A program made the position numbers and the translations under genes. The notes beneath the pieces were generated by a model. That model did no database searches. It was given only the letters and a program-made list of their open reading frames with translations, and was not told the DNA's origin. Below are positions 10,098 to 21,975 of a stretch of 64,000 nt of DNA, piece after piece (positions within the stretch are counted from its first letter, which is position 1; each line of letters begins with the position of its first letter). The DNA is from Adiantum capillus-veneris (lineage: Eukaryota > Streptophyta > Polypodiopsida > Polypodiales > Pteridaceae), in the NCBI GenBank assembly GCA_014529385.2, contig JABFUD020000260.1:1-64000 (forward strand). The letters run 5' to 3'.

Positions 10098-13000
10098 ATG
10101 ACAATAAAAGACTACTTGAAAGAAGTAGAGCCATTTGTGATCCCAGAAGGAACCTTGAAGCCAACCAGCTCATGGATTTAGGATGATTTGCTAGAGTCCA
10201 ATGATTTCAAGATCTACCAAGGAGTGTTCAAAGATCTTGAAGTAAATGCAATAGAGCTACCCATTATACCACGGGAGCTCAATGAATTTGTAAGAAGCAA
10301 GATGGGAGACTACCTGGAGAAGTTGGACCTCCATAACTACTTTGAAGCTTTGCCAGCGGGGATGGAAATCAAAAGAGTGTGGAAATTTGTAACCACTATC
10401 AAAGAAGATGGAGGGGCCAGAGTCACTAGTCTGCAGGGCAAGCCAGATACCATGATTGTCATCAAAGAGAGGGTGGTGGCAGCCGCAATAGACATCTCGA
10501 ACAAGGGAGATAGTGTGACAGAGAGGAGAGATGAAGTCAAAGTCTACTCAGAAAAGAAGACCAGCTACACATTTGAAGATATTGCAAACCCAAAAGTGGC
10601 TATCATGAGCCAACTCTACAACCAATACCTCCACATGTGTACAAAGCGGCCACAAAGATACAGAATGCCACCTGGAACCATTGCCACCACCTTCACCTAG
10701 GCAATGCATAAGAGCAAGTCGAAAGTGATCAATTATGCTTCTTACATCCATGACAACCTGGTGAAGATGGGCAAAAAAAATCCCACCTACATTGTACATG
10801 GTGAGCTAATAACAAAAGTGGTCTATAGAGCACTGCATGCCAAGGGAAACTGGCCTGAACCTCCTTCACAGAATGACTGACTAAAGCTGAAAGAAGATAA
10901 AGAAGAAGAACCTACCAGGGCACCCAGAGTTGCCACACATTTGAAGTGTCGGTTAGAAACTGTGCTAGAAGAGCCGCCAGAGTCAAAGAAAGGAAAGAAA
11001 GAAGGTCTACAAGTGATGATCAAAGAGCCCAAGTCACAGAAAGCAGCACGGCTAGAACAACTAATGGAAAGCTTTAGAGCCGAAAGAGCACTCAAAGGAG
11101 ATTTGAGTGAGTTGTGGAAGCCATCCCTGGAAGCCATGTCGGGATCATCTCGAAGGGTGCATAGAGATCGGTTTGAAGACTACATCAAAAATTTTGAGAT
11201 TTTAGATGCTACGACAGAGAATATCCGTCACATCCCATTTATAGAAGAAGAAGTGAACGAAGTACGACGGCAGCTGCTAGAAGAGCAAGAAGGCCAAGAA
11301 AGGGAGAGAAAAACCAAGGCTGACAGAGATTTCAAGAAGAAGCCAGCGACTCCACCGTCAAGCCCGGAGTCTAGCCCACCCCCATCTCCACCTCCCCTTA
11401 GCCCTCCACAAACCCAACAAAAGGAGGATGAACAAGAATATTTCAAGGAAGAGAAGAGCCAAGAAGAAGAGCAGAAAGAAGAAGCTGAGCCCAAAGAGGA
11501 GAAGCTAGATCCAGAAGAAAAGAATTTCATAATATTTCTTGATCTACTAGCTGCGGGTTACTCTTGAGAAGAGGCAGCTACTGTGGCATTTGAGTTGACA
11601 AGCACAAGGTCCAAGGAATAGATGCAAAGCCTGCGTTTAGTGAAATTGAAAGAGATGGCCACCGATACGCTGGACCTACAGCCACCTACCAATGATTGGG
11701 ATGTGGTGATGCAAAAGCTAACCGGGATCAGGGCAAGATCAATGGCCACTAAGAGTGAGATTGATACTCTCAAGACAAATGAAGTTCTTATCAAATCTGA
11801 AGTGGACTCACTGCAAAGACAAGGCCAAGAGAATATCGAGAAACAAAAAAAGCTTCAAGCCAGTCTAGACGCAGCATTACAAAAATGCCAGGAGATGGAA
11901 CAACAAAATCAGGAAGCAGAAAACAAGCTTCAAAGAGCTGAAGAAGAATACACATTAGGCAAAATTTGGACTCACAAAGGGGCCTTTTAAGGAGTTTGAC
12001 TCTACCTCTCTCTACCAAAACGGGCGCATGGATATTTTTTTTGCAAAAAAACTCCAAAGTTGGCGGAGGTTTGACAATTAGAATGTCCTCTTCAAGCTCT
12101 ATCTACTGATATATAGCACGCCATGAGATTCATCATATTTTAGAAGATTCTTTTTTTGATTCACTTAGATTCCGACAAAGTTGTCACATCATAGGTGAAT
12201 CAAAAAAGAATCTTCTAAAATATGAGGAATCTCATGGCGTGCTATATATCAATAGATAGAGCTTGAAGAGGACATTCTAACTGTCAAACCTCCACCAACT
12301 TTGGAGTTTGTTTGCAAAACTTTATCCATGCGCCCGTTTTGGTAGAGAGAGGTGAAGTCAAACTCCTTAAAGGGCCCCTTTGTGAGTCCAAATTTTGCCT
12401 AATGAGAAAATCAGTAAGTCATTGACAGATGTAGAGAGAGAAAGGGACAACCTGACTCTACAACTTGCTGAAGAGTCCAAAGAAGTGGAAACCCTGAGGA
12501 ATGCCAAAGAAAAGGCAGAGATAGATCATGAAGCGAGCCAGAATGAGCTATATTAAGAACAAATGAGGGAGCTCCAAAAGGAGTTAACACTGGAGAAGAA
12601 GCAAAGGCTGATGCTGGCCGAGGGATCTATGGTAATGCAAAACCGCCTAGAAGAAGAAAATTAGGCCATGAAGAATGAGCTAGAAGCCATCAAGAGAAAG
12701 CTCGAGGAGGCGGAGAAAATAAATGAAGATCTAAACGACCTCCTAGTAAACATGGGAGATCAAGCGAAAGAGGAAAAGAAGACACTTCAGAAGCAGATAG
12801 AAGCGCTGAGAGGCCAGCAGCAAACGAAAGAGCAGCAGTTTAGCACCGAGCCAGCAGCCATGGAGGGAATTGACATAGAAAATGTGTCAAATCCAGTGGA
12901 CACCACCATGCAAGAGGAAATCCTTGTGGGACCCTCACAAGAGACCCAAGAGCCCCAAGATCTGACACAAGAAGAGGAAGAAAAGCTGTAGAAGGCCATA

Positions 13001-13840
13001 GAAGCGGCCGTAAAAGACACAACCAGAGAAGCATTGGAGTGGGAACAGAGGGTGTTTAAGTCGATGACTATTCAGAAGATAGATGCCAGTAACCTTCGGC
13101 GCGAATTGCTACAACCCTCTCTCCCATATCCTCTGCTAAAGTATGAAGCTGCTACGATCAACAAACGAATAAAAGAGGAGCCAACAGTTCCAATGTACAA
13201 GGCAGATATCTCCAAACCTGAAGGGGTCAAGCTGATAGTGGGTTCTCAGCCCAGGTGGAGAAAGGCATGGCTCACAAAATATCCGCAATATCTAATCCAT
13301 CTGGTAGAGGCCCCTAAAGTGATCAAAGATAACCTCAGTTTCTGCCCTCTACCAAGGATGAGGACATGGAAAGCCCATGAGCTATTGCAGAGAAGCCAAC
13401 CCACTTGGCTCAATTACCCGAAGCTACCAGGCTTAAAGGCATGCGAGAGAATAAGTGAGCAATACATGGTGAAAACCCTAACGAGCGCCATCAAATTGTT
13501 CACTAGCTCGCCTAACCTATCTTGCATCATGATGAGAAAGATATGTAAAACCCTTTTGGCAGTCTTCGAAACCTTCAAACCAGGCCAAGCGACAGAGAGT
13601 ATCTTTTTATTTCAAGATACATACAGATGTGCATACGATCTGTCTACTCAGCGTTCCCACAAGGTGATACATGCGCTTTATTAGAGAATCATGTTTTTGC
13701 CTTCGTATCACCTCCGGGCCTTTGAAGAAGCCTTCCACACCGGCTTATTCACAATCAGTACAGATATATTTGACCCGATGCTACTGGCTCCGCATGCGAG
13801 ATATGAGTCCCTTCTCAAGATGAGAGAAAGACTACACTGA
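10098..13840 (+). pseudogene. family X 3' ORF (globular, Pro-rich, coiled-coil and C-terminal domains), copy 1
   Basis: Starts at ATG 10098 (MTIKDYLKEVEPFVIPEG) and ends at TGA 13838. The N-terminal globular part (10098-10950) contains IPRELNEFVRSKMGDYLEKL, YTFEDIANPKVAIMSQLYNQ and a MPPGTIATTFT strand. It loosely resembles the plant transposon-protein domain found in 3' ORFs of some Gypsy elements. Then come a Lys-rich linker, a Pro/Ser-rich stretch at 11340-11410, a Glu-rich coiled coil (11620-12990), and a conserved C-terminal domain (13030-13840; SFCPLPRMRTWKAHELLQRS, TWLNYPKLPG, FLFQDTYRCAYDLS). No signal peptide or membrane segment is seen. In-frame stops (for example 10698, 11565, 12988), frameshifts and a MITE break it. 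Function unknown. Confidence 0.75.
11955..12402. mobile_element. foldback MITE inside the family X 3' ORF
   Basis: 448 bp, almost entirely one inverted repeat. It starts TTAGGCAAAATTTGGACTCA and ends with the reverse complement, TGAGTCCAAATTTTGCCTAA. The arms of about 200 bp match with few differences, including the inner AGAAGATTCTTTTTTTGATT. It splits a coiled-coil stretch that is continuous in copy 2 near 49580. The target duplication cannot be fixed (TA, TTA or none). TTAGGC ends would fit a Harbinger-like or unclassified MITE. Confidence 0.85.
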
Positions 13841-13877
13841 AGAAGTATCTCAACTGCCATGTCGGGAACGACATGAA

Positions 13878-13891
13878 CAAGGAGGGGGGAG
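13878..13891 (+). other. polypurine tract of family X copy 1
   Basis: CAAGGAGGGGGGAG directly before the LTR start TGTTAG. The equivalent AAGGAGGGGGGGGGA precedes the LTR at 51166. Confidence 0.8.
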
Positions 13892-14795
13892 TGTTAGCAG
13901 AGCTGGACTACGGAGCTCAGTGGAATATTATTTTTTGTAACTATTCTTTGAGAAAAATCGACATTTCACCTTTGTAAATATTGGGGCTTACAGAAGCTTC
14001 CGGATTGTATCCCATTTTTTACATTTAGATCGAGTACGTGCTTAAATTGGACATTAGGGTTTGAGATTATAAGGTATTTATACCACTTTTGACCTTAATG
14101 GAAAAACCTTTTGTCATTTTTAAAAAAGTTCTCTCTGTGAGTGAGCGTACTGTGTACGAGAGAGAGTGACAGTTTCATCTTGACGCTACGCATGCACCGG
14201 TGGTCGGAATCGAGTGGGGAGAAGTGTAGCGTGTTGACCCCGACGAGAGCTACGCGCCAATACGTACATTGCGGGCGTACGGTCTAGTTTTGTGAGCTCA
14301 ATCCATGAGCTTCATGTGGTGATTCGGTGAGCATACGTTGTCCGTTTTTGCATTTCAGCATATCCACGGGTTCGCATCGAGTAGAGATACACATTAGGCA
14401 CTTTAGTTTCTGGAAACGACGACCTGCATATTTCGGCCAAACATCCTTCGTGATTTTGTACCAGGTGTTTAGGGTTGGGATTTTGGTTCACGGACCTTAG
14501 GGAGAGTGACCTATTGGTCTTAGTAGGGTCTCCTTCAAGTTCTGTGGCATTTTGAGAATGTTTGATGGGTATTTGGCTCTTGGAAGCATTGTAGGAAATC
14601 TCCTCTTATACACTCGTGAAAGCTGTAGACATTGGGTAGTGACCTCTGTAGGAATTAGTGGAGAGTCCGTCGAGTGTTGATTGACACCCTATGCTTGCTT
14701 CCATGCACCTACGGGTCGAGCTTCGTCCTTAGCTGACAAATCTTGCTAGGTGAGTTCTCGCTGTGCTGACGTCCGTCGCGGCGTATCCGCCAACA
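13892..14795 (+). repeat. 3' LTR of family X copy 1 (904 bp)
   Basis: Starts TGTTAG after the PPT and ends CCAACA, giving inverted ends. It aligns along its length to the interrupted LTR at 51166-54178 (shared stretches include ATATTGGGGCTTACAGAAG-like and the end CGTCGCGGCGTATCCG). AAGGTATTTATACC at 14071-14084 is a TATA-like site with the same position in the other copy. No matching 5' LTR is in the window. Confidence 0.85.
14071..14084 (+). promoter_or_regulatory. LTR TATA-like site, family X copy 1
   Basis: AAGGTATTTATACC about 180 bases into the LTR. In the 51 kb copy the site is GGTATATATACC, with the flanking CACTTTTTGACCTTAATG conserved. Confidence 0.5.
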
Positions 14796-15177
14796 ATCTT
14801 CAATCATAAGTTCATCGAAGATTGAGTCTGTCTACTCTCTAAAGCATGTCTCAAGCTAAGGACAACTCTTTCTTTTTGTTGGGGAGTTTGTAAGGTGCCT
14901 CCCTAAACCCTAAAGCCATTCAGAACTTTTTCAGCCTAGAATATAATTTAGAAAAAGCATGACCGACAAAGAAGTCATGCGAATAACGAGACTTTACTCC
15001 AGAATGAAAAGATAAGGATATTCCGGATAAGAAATAACATGATCTCTATATTTTTCCAAAAAAACAAATTAAGATTATTTTTATACTTCTTCATCAAAAG
15101 CCACGTGGAAACTGATCTAGATCCAGAACTGACAAAAAAAGGGACTAACTTGATTGGAAGATAAAGTTAAGAGCTAG
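14796..15177. other. unassigned single-copy-like stretch
   Basis: Flank of the family X LTR. It contains a long A/T-rich segment and no supported frame or repeat. Confidence 0.4.
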
Positions 15178-15545
15178 GAATTGAGAAGAAATTGGGGTCC
15201 AATAGGAATTGAGAAGAAATTGGGGTCCAATAAGAATTGAGAAGAGAATTGGGATCCAATAAGAATTGGGAAGAGAATCGGGGTCCAATAAGAATTGAGA
15301 TCCAATAGGAATTAAGAAGAAATTGGGGTCCAATGAGAATTAGGAAGAGAATTGGGGTCCAATAAGAATTGAGAAGAGAATTGGGGTCCAATAAGAATTG
15401 AGAGGAATTTGGGGTCTAATAAGAATTGAGAAGAGAATTGGGGTCCAATAGGAATTAAGAAGAGAATTGGGATCCAATAGGAATTGAGGAGATAATTGGG
15501 GTCCAATAGGAATTGAGGAGATAATTGGGGTCCAATAAGAATTTA
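15178..15545. repeat. minisatellite, about 13 units of 24-30 bp
   Basis: Units of the type AATTGAGAAGAATTGGGGTCCAATAAG repeat about 13 times with small indels (counted by the GGTCCAAT core). They stay open in several minus-strand frames, giving artificial peptides rich in LLDPNF; these are not genes. Confidence 0.95.
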
Positions 15546-16282
15546 GAAGAATTCAAATTGAGATAAAATTCTTTGATTGAAGAAATCAATTTAAAGTAAA
15601 ATTCTTGAATGAGTCAAAATTTGCAACTTTCCACTCATTCTCTCTCTAGCTTGCATTGAAGGTGAGTCCAACCAGCCTCCCTCTCTCTCTACTTTAGTGG
15701 GTTTTTAGTAGGACTGTATTTGTCCTTTTTCATCCACCCCTCTCGAGTATATACACTGTATTCTACCCACCATTTCCTATATAATCACCCCCTCTCCTTT
15801 GTAATTTTACACACATTACTAAGCTACTTGCATACTTGCCATGCTCAAGATTATGCTTAAGTAAATGAAGGTTTCCATTAAACGTTGCTCTTGCTCTCTC
15901 ACTCTCTTGAACGCCAAACCTTTGAGGGTTTTGTAAAGAAGCTCCTCTCTCCTTCCTCTTCATCCTAAATCCCTTTCCTTCTTCCTTGAGCCTCACATCT
16001 CTTCAAGAAGGACTTCAATACTACGTCCCTCTTGTTTAGAGGAGGTAATTTTCATTTCTAACAGGATTAATTAACCTAAACCATGTGTTTTAATACTATG
16101 AAGGTTTATGTGCATCATATTTGGTCTAGGCTTTAATGGCAACCTTGCCTTTAGGTATAATCTCTAATGGTATCCTTTCTTCCTTAAGTTGAGGCTTAAT
16201 GGTAGATTTGCATCCTTAAGCTAAGCTTTAATACTAAGTTTGTACTTAAGTGTAAGCTTTAGTGACTATCTTGTATTTTAAG

Positions 16283-17060
16283 TTTAAGCTTTAATGGTAA
16301 CCTTGCAATTAGGGTTAAGTACTAAGAGTATCTATGCATCATTAAGTTAAGCTTCAAAGGTGGATTTTCACTCTTAAGCTAAGCTTTAATGGTAACTTTG
16401 CACTTTTGTGTAAGCTTTAGTGACTAATTTGTATTTTCAGTTTAAGCTTTGATGGTAACCTCGTAATTAAGATTAAGTGATAAGAGTATCTATGCATCAT
16501 TAAGATACGATTCAAAGGTAGATTTGCACTCTTAAGATAAGCTTTAATGGTAGCTTTGTACTTAGGTGTAAGCTTTAGTGACTACCTTGTATTTTAGGTT
16601 TAAGCTTTAATGGTAACCTTAAAATTAGGGTTAAGTATTAATGGTAGTTATGCATCATTAAGTTAAGCTTCAAAGGTAGATTTGTACTCTCAAGATGAGC
16701 TTTATTGATAACTTTGCACTTAGGTGTAAGCTTTAGTGACTACTTTGTATTTTAGGTTTAAGCTTTAATGGTAACATTGGAATTAGGGTTAAGTATTAAT
16801 GGTAGTTATGCATCATTAAGTTAAGCTTTCAAAGGTCAATCTGCACTCTTAATCTAAGATTTAATGGTAACTTTGCACTTAGGTGTAAGCTTTAGTGACT
16901 ACCTTGTATTTTAGGTTTAAGCTTTAATAGTAACCTCGCAATTAGGGTTAAGTGCTAAGAGTATCTATGCATCATTAAGTTAAGCTTCAAAGGTAGATTT
17001 GCATCCTTAAGCTAAGCATTGATGGTAATTTTACACTTAGGAAAATCTTTGAAAGACAAG
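16283..17060. repeat. satellite-like tandem repeat, period 158-159 bp, about 5 units
   Basis: Unit starts (TTTAAGCTTTAATGGTAACC) lie at 16283, 16441, 16599, 16757 and 16916, so the period is 158, 158, 158 and 159. Each unit holds smaller echoes of TAAGCTTTAATGGTA and an AATTAGGGTTAAG segment. Weaker copies extend left to about 16080. Confidence 0.9.
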
Positions 17061-17097
17061 CTTTCAGTTTAGGGTTTAGCTTTCATGGTGACCTTGT

Positions 17098-17275
17098 GTG
17101 ATTAGGGTTAAGCTTCCATGGTGATCTTGTGTGATTAGGGTTTAGCTTCCATGGTGACCTTGTGTGATTAGGGTTAAGCTTCCATGGTGACCTTGTGTGA
17201 TTAGGGTTAAGTGACCTTGTGTGATTAGGGTTAAGCTTCCGTGGTGACCTTGTGTGATTAGGGTTAAGATTCCAT
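17098..17275. repeat. 33-bp tandem repeat with telomere-like TTAGGGTTAAG core
   Basis: About five units with ATTAGGGTTAAGCTTCCATG as core, one of them shortened to 24 bp. The repeat follows directly on the 158-bp array, whose units contain the same TTAGGGTTAAG word. The plant telomere unit is TTTAGGG; the resemblance is partial. Confidence 0.9.
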
Positions 17276-17344
17276 GGAAACCTTGTCTCATTAAAGAGAG
17301 AAAGGGTTAGTCTCATTATGGTAATCAAGCTTAGGGTTTGCATG

Positions 17345-19259
17345 TCTCTTTACAGTAGGAAGAATGTATGGTTATAATCCTCTCTTCCAAGCTTTAATGG
17401 AAACCTCTAGATTTCCATTTTATCCCCAAAGCGAGCTTTAATGGATAGCTTGAAGACTTATAAATTATAGGACGACCTTCTAGCTTCCTAAATGGAAAGC
17501 TAAGTACCATAAAAAAATAGTAGTTGTCTAATCTCGATAAAAGTTGGTATTGAAGTGTATTATAAAGTTGTCAATTTCAAGTTTGTTTCTAAATAAGGGA
17601 TGGAGGAGATAGGGGATAACTTTGTGGAATTGACCTCCGTGTTGTTTTGAACCAAGAACTATACAAGCTTGCATGGAGATGCCCCATGGATGGCAAAGGA
17701 TTGCAAAATCTAGGATTCGTACAAAATGGGGATTGAACTTAAAGTTGGCATTTTCGAAGAGACATTAACTATCAAAATGCCTATGGCAAAAACTCGCTTG
17801 TATTTTCTAAATAAACTTGGCTGGTAGATGATTAATGAAAGTAGGAATTAAGGACGTTGATAAATGAATGAACCTGGAAATTACCAACTAGGAGTTAAAA
17901 AAGAATCTTGAGAGGTGATAGGGATAGCCCATTGCAAAACATAGATTTAACTAGGAGTTTGGAAGATTGTTTGGAAATGACCGGAAACAAAGATGGATCT
18001 TCTTGGGGTCAATTTGATTGAAAGGCCGGCCTAGTGAGAGGATTCTCTTGGGGAACTTGACGGAGATTGGCCCTTTTCGGCTAGGGCAGCATAACTGGAA
18101 AGTTTGTTATACCTAGGTCATTCATGCCCAAGGAATAAGGGATGAATGGGTTTGTTTTATTTTTTCCCGGATAGGTGAAGTACCTGCGGTTTCTTATTAG
18201 AAAACGGCCATAATCCGGGTATGGCCTGATGCCAATAGTTGGATGAGGAGGTCATATTGAGGGGGGATGATGTGAATTGAATTAAAGAAATTTTTTTGAT
18301 TTGGTTTTGTAAAAAGCAACTGGACAGGCTAGGAATAATAGGGGCTATCCCGTGCATCTGTCACCAGATGGTGCTATACCTCTTGAATAAAATGCTCTAG
18401 AAGGAATGATCAAATTAGAAGAGCCTTTTACAAACACTTAATTCCGGTAAATATTTTGAAGATGTTGCCATTTTGGTGGCTGTAACAGATTATCTCGGTC
18501 CTAAGTAAGGCGAGATGAATTGGTTGAAGCTACATGTATTGCATGATTAGTTAGGGAACTAGTTACAAACTACTTATAGCAGATAAAGGAAAAGAAATAA
18601 ATTAAAAGTTTCTAAATAAAGATCTGATGGGAACAACCAGATGAATTTCCTTGAACGAGGGTACGAAAATAGATTGTATGATGCTTGTTGTCTGACGATG
18701 TCTAATAGACTGTCTTCCTGATTTTGTAGTAGTTAAGTACTACCTCGGGAAGGTATATTCATGAAATGGTTCGGTGGGTGGGCGGATCCAAAGGGTCAGA
18801 TGGCCGGATGTTGAATAAAAAATTATGTTAAACCCTAGGACTCTGCGGGATAAAAACGAGTAAGGGGAATGAGCGAGACCAAGTAGGATTACAAGATCCC
18901 TCTTCTTAGGGGAAAGTGATAACTGCCGTGCCTGCTTGTCAGGAAAAAGGGGTTATCGCCATGAACCAAGGGAGAACAAGAAAGCAAGAGCAAATTCTCA
19001 AGTTAAAGATCAAGAGAATCAAGACTAAGGACCACGATTTCGGGTGTGGGTGACTGAAAGATGCCAAGGACGGATTAAATTATGATAAGCAGAGAGAGAC
19101 ATCAAATTGATGACATTTACCCCCTTGGGTTGGCATTCGAGATAGACTGGAGTCTTGCCTAGGTGTCGGTCTCAAGTGGGAGGGATACCTGTAGATAGAT
19201 TTATGTCATTCCCTGGAGCAGTCTGGAAGACTAAGGGAGGTGAGTAGGGTCGAGTCTGG
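17345..19259. other. 1.9 kb without recognisable feature
   Basis: No open frame with a known motif, no terminal repeat and no tandem repeat that I can support. A minus-strand frame at 18157-18357 lacks any family signature. Confidence 0.4.
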
Positions 19260-20050
19260 GTCTGGCCCTCACATATTACCTCTAGCTTTGATGGATCCAT
19301 CTGGATGCCATCTTGAGAGATAATGTGACCTAAATATTGAATCTCCTGTAAGAAAACTCACTTTTCTTTCTATTAATATAAAGTTTATTCTCTCGTAAAA
19401 CTTGAAATATTACTTTGAGGTGTTGCTTGTGTTCGTCTAGTGAATTAGAGTAGATAATTATATCATCAAAGAACACTCCAGTAAAGGTTTGGCTTCTCCA
19501 TCAAGCGGTTAAATGTGACTGTTGCATTGGTCAAGCCGAAAGTCATGAAAATGTACTTGTAAAGACCAAACGTAGTGCAAAATGTGGTCTTACAATGTCT
19601 TGGTCAACTATCCTTATTTGATAGTAACCATTTTTTAGGTCAATCCTACTGAAGTAAATCGACCCTTGTAGCTTATCAAATAGGTCTTCTACCCTTGGAA
19701 TGGGAAACCTATTTTTGATAGTGATCCTATTTAGTGCTCTATAGTCGACACACATACGATATGTGTTGTCTTTCTTTTGCACTAATAACGATGGTGAACA
19801 AAATGGAGATGAGCTAGGCCTAACCATGCCCTTCTTAACCAACTCATGCACTTGCCACATAATCTCCTCTTGTTGAGCTTGGGAAACTCTATAAGGAGGT
19901 TTATTAGGAAGTGAACTTCTTGGAAGAAGTTCAATTGCATGTTCTTCATTGCCTGGAATTTTTAAATTGATTAGACTAATTTACTCTAGCATGATTCTCA
20001 TTGGTCCACTTCTATGTCCATCCAATAGGATTTGAGGGGAGGCTTGGGGC
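19260..20050 (-). pseudogene. chromovirus reverse transcriptase fragment
   Basis: The minus strand encodes GMVRPSSSPFCSPSLLVQKK, TYRMCVDYRALNRITIKNRF, VEDLFDKLQGSIYFSRIDLK and GYYQIRI in an open frame at 19860-19543. Degraded sequence down to 19260 matches the FDDIIIYSKSLEEHKQHL part of the RT at 33438-33734. It is close kin of the chromovirus RT at 33.4-34.0 kb but isolated: no gag, RNH or INT flanks it. Confidence 0.85.
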
Positions 20051-20399
20051 AAGTGACCTAGGAGCTTGACATGTGTTCACTATTCCCTTTGTGTGAAGGG
20101 AAGCCTTGGAGTGTGTGTGTGTGTGTTTCTCTCTCATCCCCTGCAAAATGGGCTTGCCCCCTCCTTCCTAGGGATGTGGAAAGAACTTTTAGTCTTCCCC
20201 ATGACAATCCAATTCCCCTATGCTTTGTCCATTGGATAAAAGGTTAAATTTTTGGAACCTTAGCCTATGGAAGTCTTAATGGAGCTGAACCTGAGGTCTT
20301 TTAAGCCCCATTGAAGCACGTTTCTCTTTTGCAGGCTATCCCCCTTTGGATCCCTATTTTCCCTCCTTTGGATCCTTGACAGAGACTACCAATATTCTA

Positions 20400-20880
20400 G
20401 CTTTTACTCTCCCGGTACTCCCCCGTATTAAATGATCGAGTATTAGATATTAGTTTTTATGACATAACATCACTGAAAACAAGCTTTCCCTTAGAGACAG
20501 AGTTACTTATGCGTGTATTGAGTGTATCGCATGAAAATGGCAGCAAACATAGCAAAAAGATAGCCACATCGCATCATCAAAGTTAAGACCTTTGGCAGTA
20601 AGCTATGAAAAAATATTGTTGAACTCATTCAAATGAGAGATACTGCTGCTACTTTCTTTCATGTTGATACACATAAGTTTCTTCATAGGAAAAACCTTGC
20701 TCCATGCATTTTTTCCATCCTAGGCGGCACATAAAGCATCCCATAAATCTTTGGCATTGGTATTATCTACTGTTGTGAAGTAAATAGATTCACTGAGTGC
20801 ATGAGAATGGTCACCATAGCATGCTCATTAAAATTTTCCCACTGATCATCAATGTACGCATTCTCTTTTCATGAGCACAA
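20400..20880 (-). pseudogene. Ty1/Copia gag remnant
   Basis: The minus strand, read with several stops, gives a Copia gag series: QWENFNEHAMVTILMHS, then NTNAKDLWDALCAA, KNAWSKVFPMKKLMCINMKE, ISHLNEFNNIF, LTAKGLNFDDAMW and SVSKGKLVFSDVMS. This is the order of the plant UBN2-type gag. Stops and an indel show long decay. A Copia-type PBS lies upstream at 21533-21555, so gag and PBS are parts of one minus-strand element. Confidence 0.7.
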
Positions 20881-21532
20881 AAGAAAAACCGGATGGCGAA
20901 ATGATGGAGGGAGTAAAAGCACAAATCCACCTCCTTGTAGGGAGTAAAACACTCAACAAAGCACATTCACTCTCAAGTGCTAGTGACACATAAACTAGAT
21001 GCATCCAAAACTCCCACTAGAACTGTAATGGCTATCATTACCAACGATGTTCATAGATATGTTGTGTATAGATGTAGAAAATCAGCTCCATAAAATACCA
21101 AAATATGCATACATGGTTTGCATATCTACCTGCAACTTCTCAAATACCCTGCAATTGATTAACCAATATCTTTCAAACCGTTCAAAATTTGCTAAAACTT
21201 CCTTCTGCAAAGTTGTAGATCTCAAAAAAATGGTAAGTGGAAGAAGGAATGGACATGAAATATGCTGCTTTTATAGGTCAAAATAGATCTATAAAAATCT
21301 GCAGTACCCTCGACCTGTAGATAGTTTGCCAAACGTACAACAAAATTGGTGCTGAATTTGAAAAAACTTTCAACTGGAAAGTTGTAGACCACGACGTTTT
21401 TTGGTAAGGTCAACAAGAATCAAGCTGAAAACCAACCTTTTCCTTAGCTCCAATTCTGCTACAAAACATTGTTGAAACTTTTAAAGCATCACTGCAATAT
21501 TTGTCGCAATGTTGCAATGATGCAAGGCCTTC

Positions 21533-21555
21533 ACTCCGACTGTGATACCACTTAG
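21533..21555 (-). other. Copia primer-binding site (initiator Met tRNA type)
   Basis: The minus strand reads AAGTGGTATCACAGTCGGAG. TGGTATCA is complementary to the 3' end of initiator methionine tRNA and is the usual plant Copia PBS. It belongs to the same decayed element as the gag remnant to its left. Confidence 0.65.
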
Positions 21556-21719
21556 GAGTTCATGGTGCATGCAGAGTGCGAGGGAGAAGAAGAGAAGACA
21601 TGACTGCAATATGGATAGAGATCTCAGTGGGGGGTTTTGGAATTCTACCTCACTACTTCTTATTGTTATGGGCGATCGGCTACTTGGCTTGAACCCTAAC
21701 AAAAGAGAAGTGGATTTTA

Positions 21720-21975
21720 GCAGCCAAGGCCTTGGAAATAGAGAAACAAAGACGAACGGCTTGGCATGATCAACACTTGAAGGCGAAAAGGTTTGGAAAA
21801 GGCTAGTTATTTTATATAAGGTCAAGTCCTTAAAGAAAGAAAATAAATTGCTCCCAATGTGGCAAGGACCATTTGTTATCACACCAATATTATTTCTCAA
21901 GGAGCTATGCAACTACACACCCTATCTAGAGAATCTCTACCATTAGTCAATGGGTCTTTCCTTAGGCCATACCAC
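21720..21975 (+). pseudogene. Ty3/Gypsy integrase C-terminal remnant
   Basis: The plus strand encodes LEIEKQRRTAWHDQHLKAKR, a broken basic segment, then KKENKLLPMWQGPFVIT and, after a frameshift, GAMQLHTLSRESLPLVNGS and LRPY. This matches the C-terminal tail of Gypsy integrases, where WQGPF is characteristic. It is a short isolated fragment with no core or zinc domain nearby. Orientation is opposite to the Copia remnant to its left, so two elements abut here. Confidence 0.7.

Larger units (their letters stand above)
8308..14795 (+). mobile_element. family X LTR element, copy 1 (5'-truncated: intron, 3' ORF, PPT, 3' LTR)
   Basis: Collinear with 45590-54178: leader exon with ATG and splice donor, palindrome-bearing spacer, long 3' ORF, polypurine tract and LTR. 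Homology starts near 8308 (GCATCTCGCAAGAAG against GCATCTTGCAAGAAG at 45590). No pol precedes it, so the 5' part is missing. A foldback element interrupts the ORF at 11955-12402. Compared with copy 2, about 80 bases including the splice acceptor are missing just before 10098. Confidence 0.8.

Noticed and set aside
15145-15506. Overlapping minus-strand ORFs in the 15.2 kb repeat
   Set aside because: They translate the minisatellite itself; the peptides are pure repeats and carry no family signal.
15178-15545. Possible CRISPR-like array
   Set aside because: Units are contiguous with no unique spacers, in a plant repeat context; it is a minisatellite.
17083-17343. ORF with NPNHTRSP repeats
   Set aside because: Direct translation of the 33-bp tandem repeat.
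21533-21555. Partial tRNA gene
   Set aside because: Only the CCA-end complement is present, as expected for a primer-binding site; no cloverleaf.
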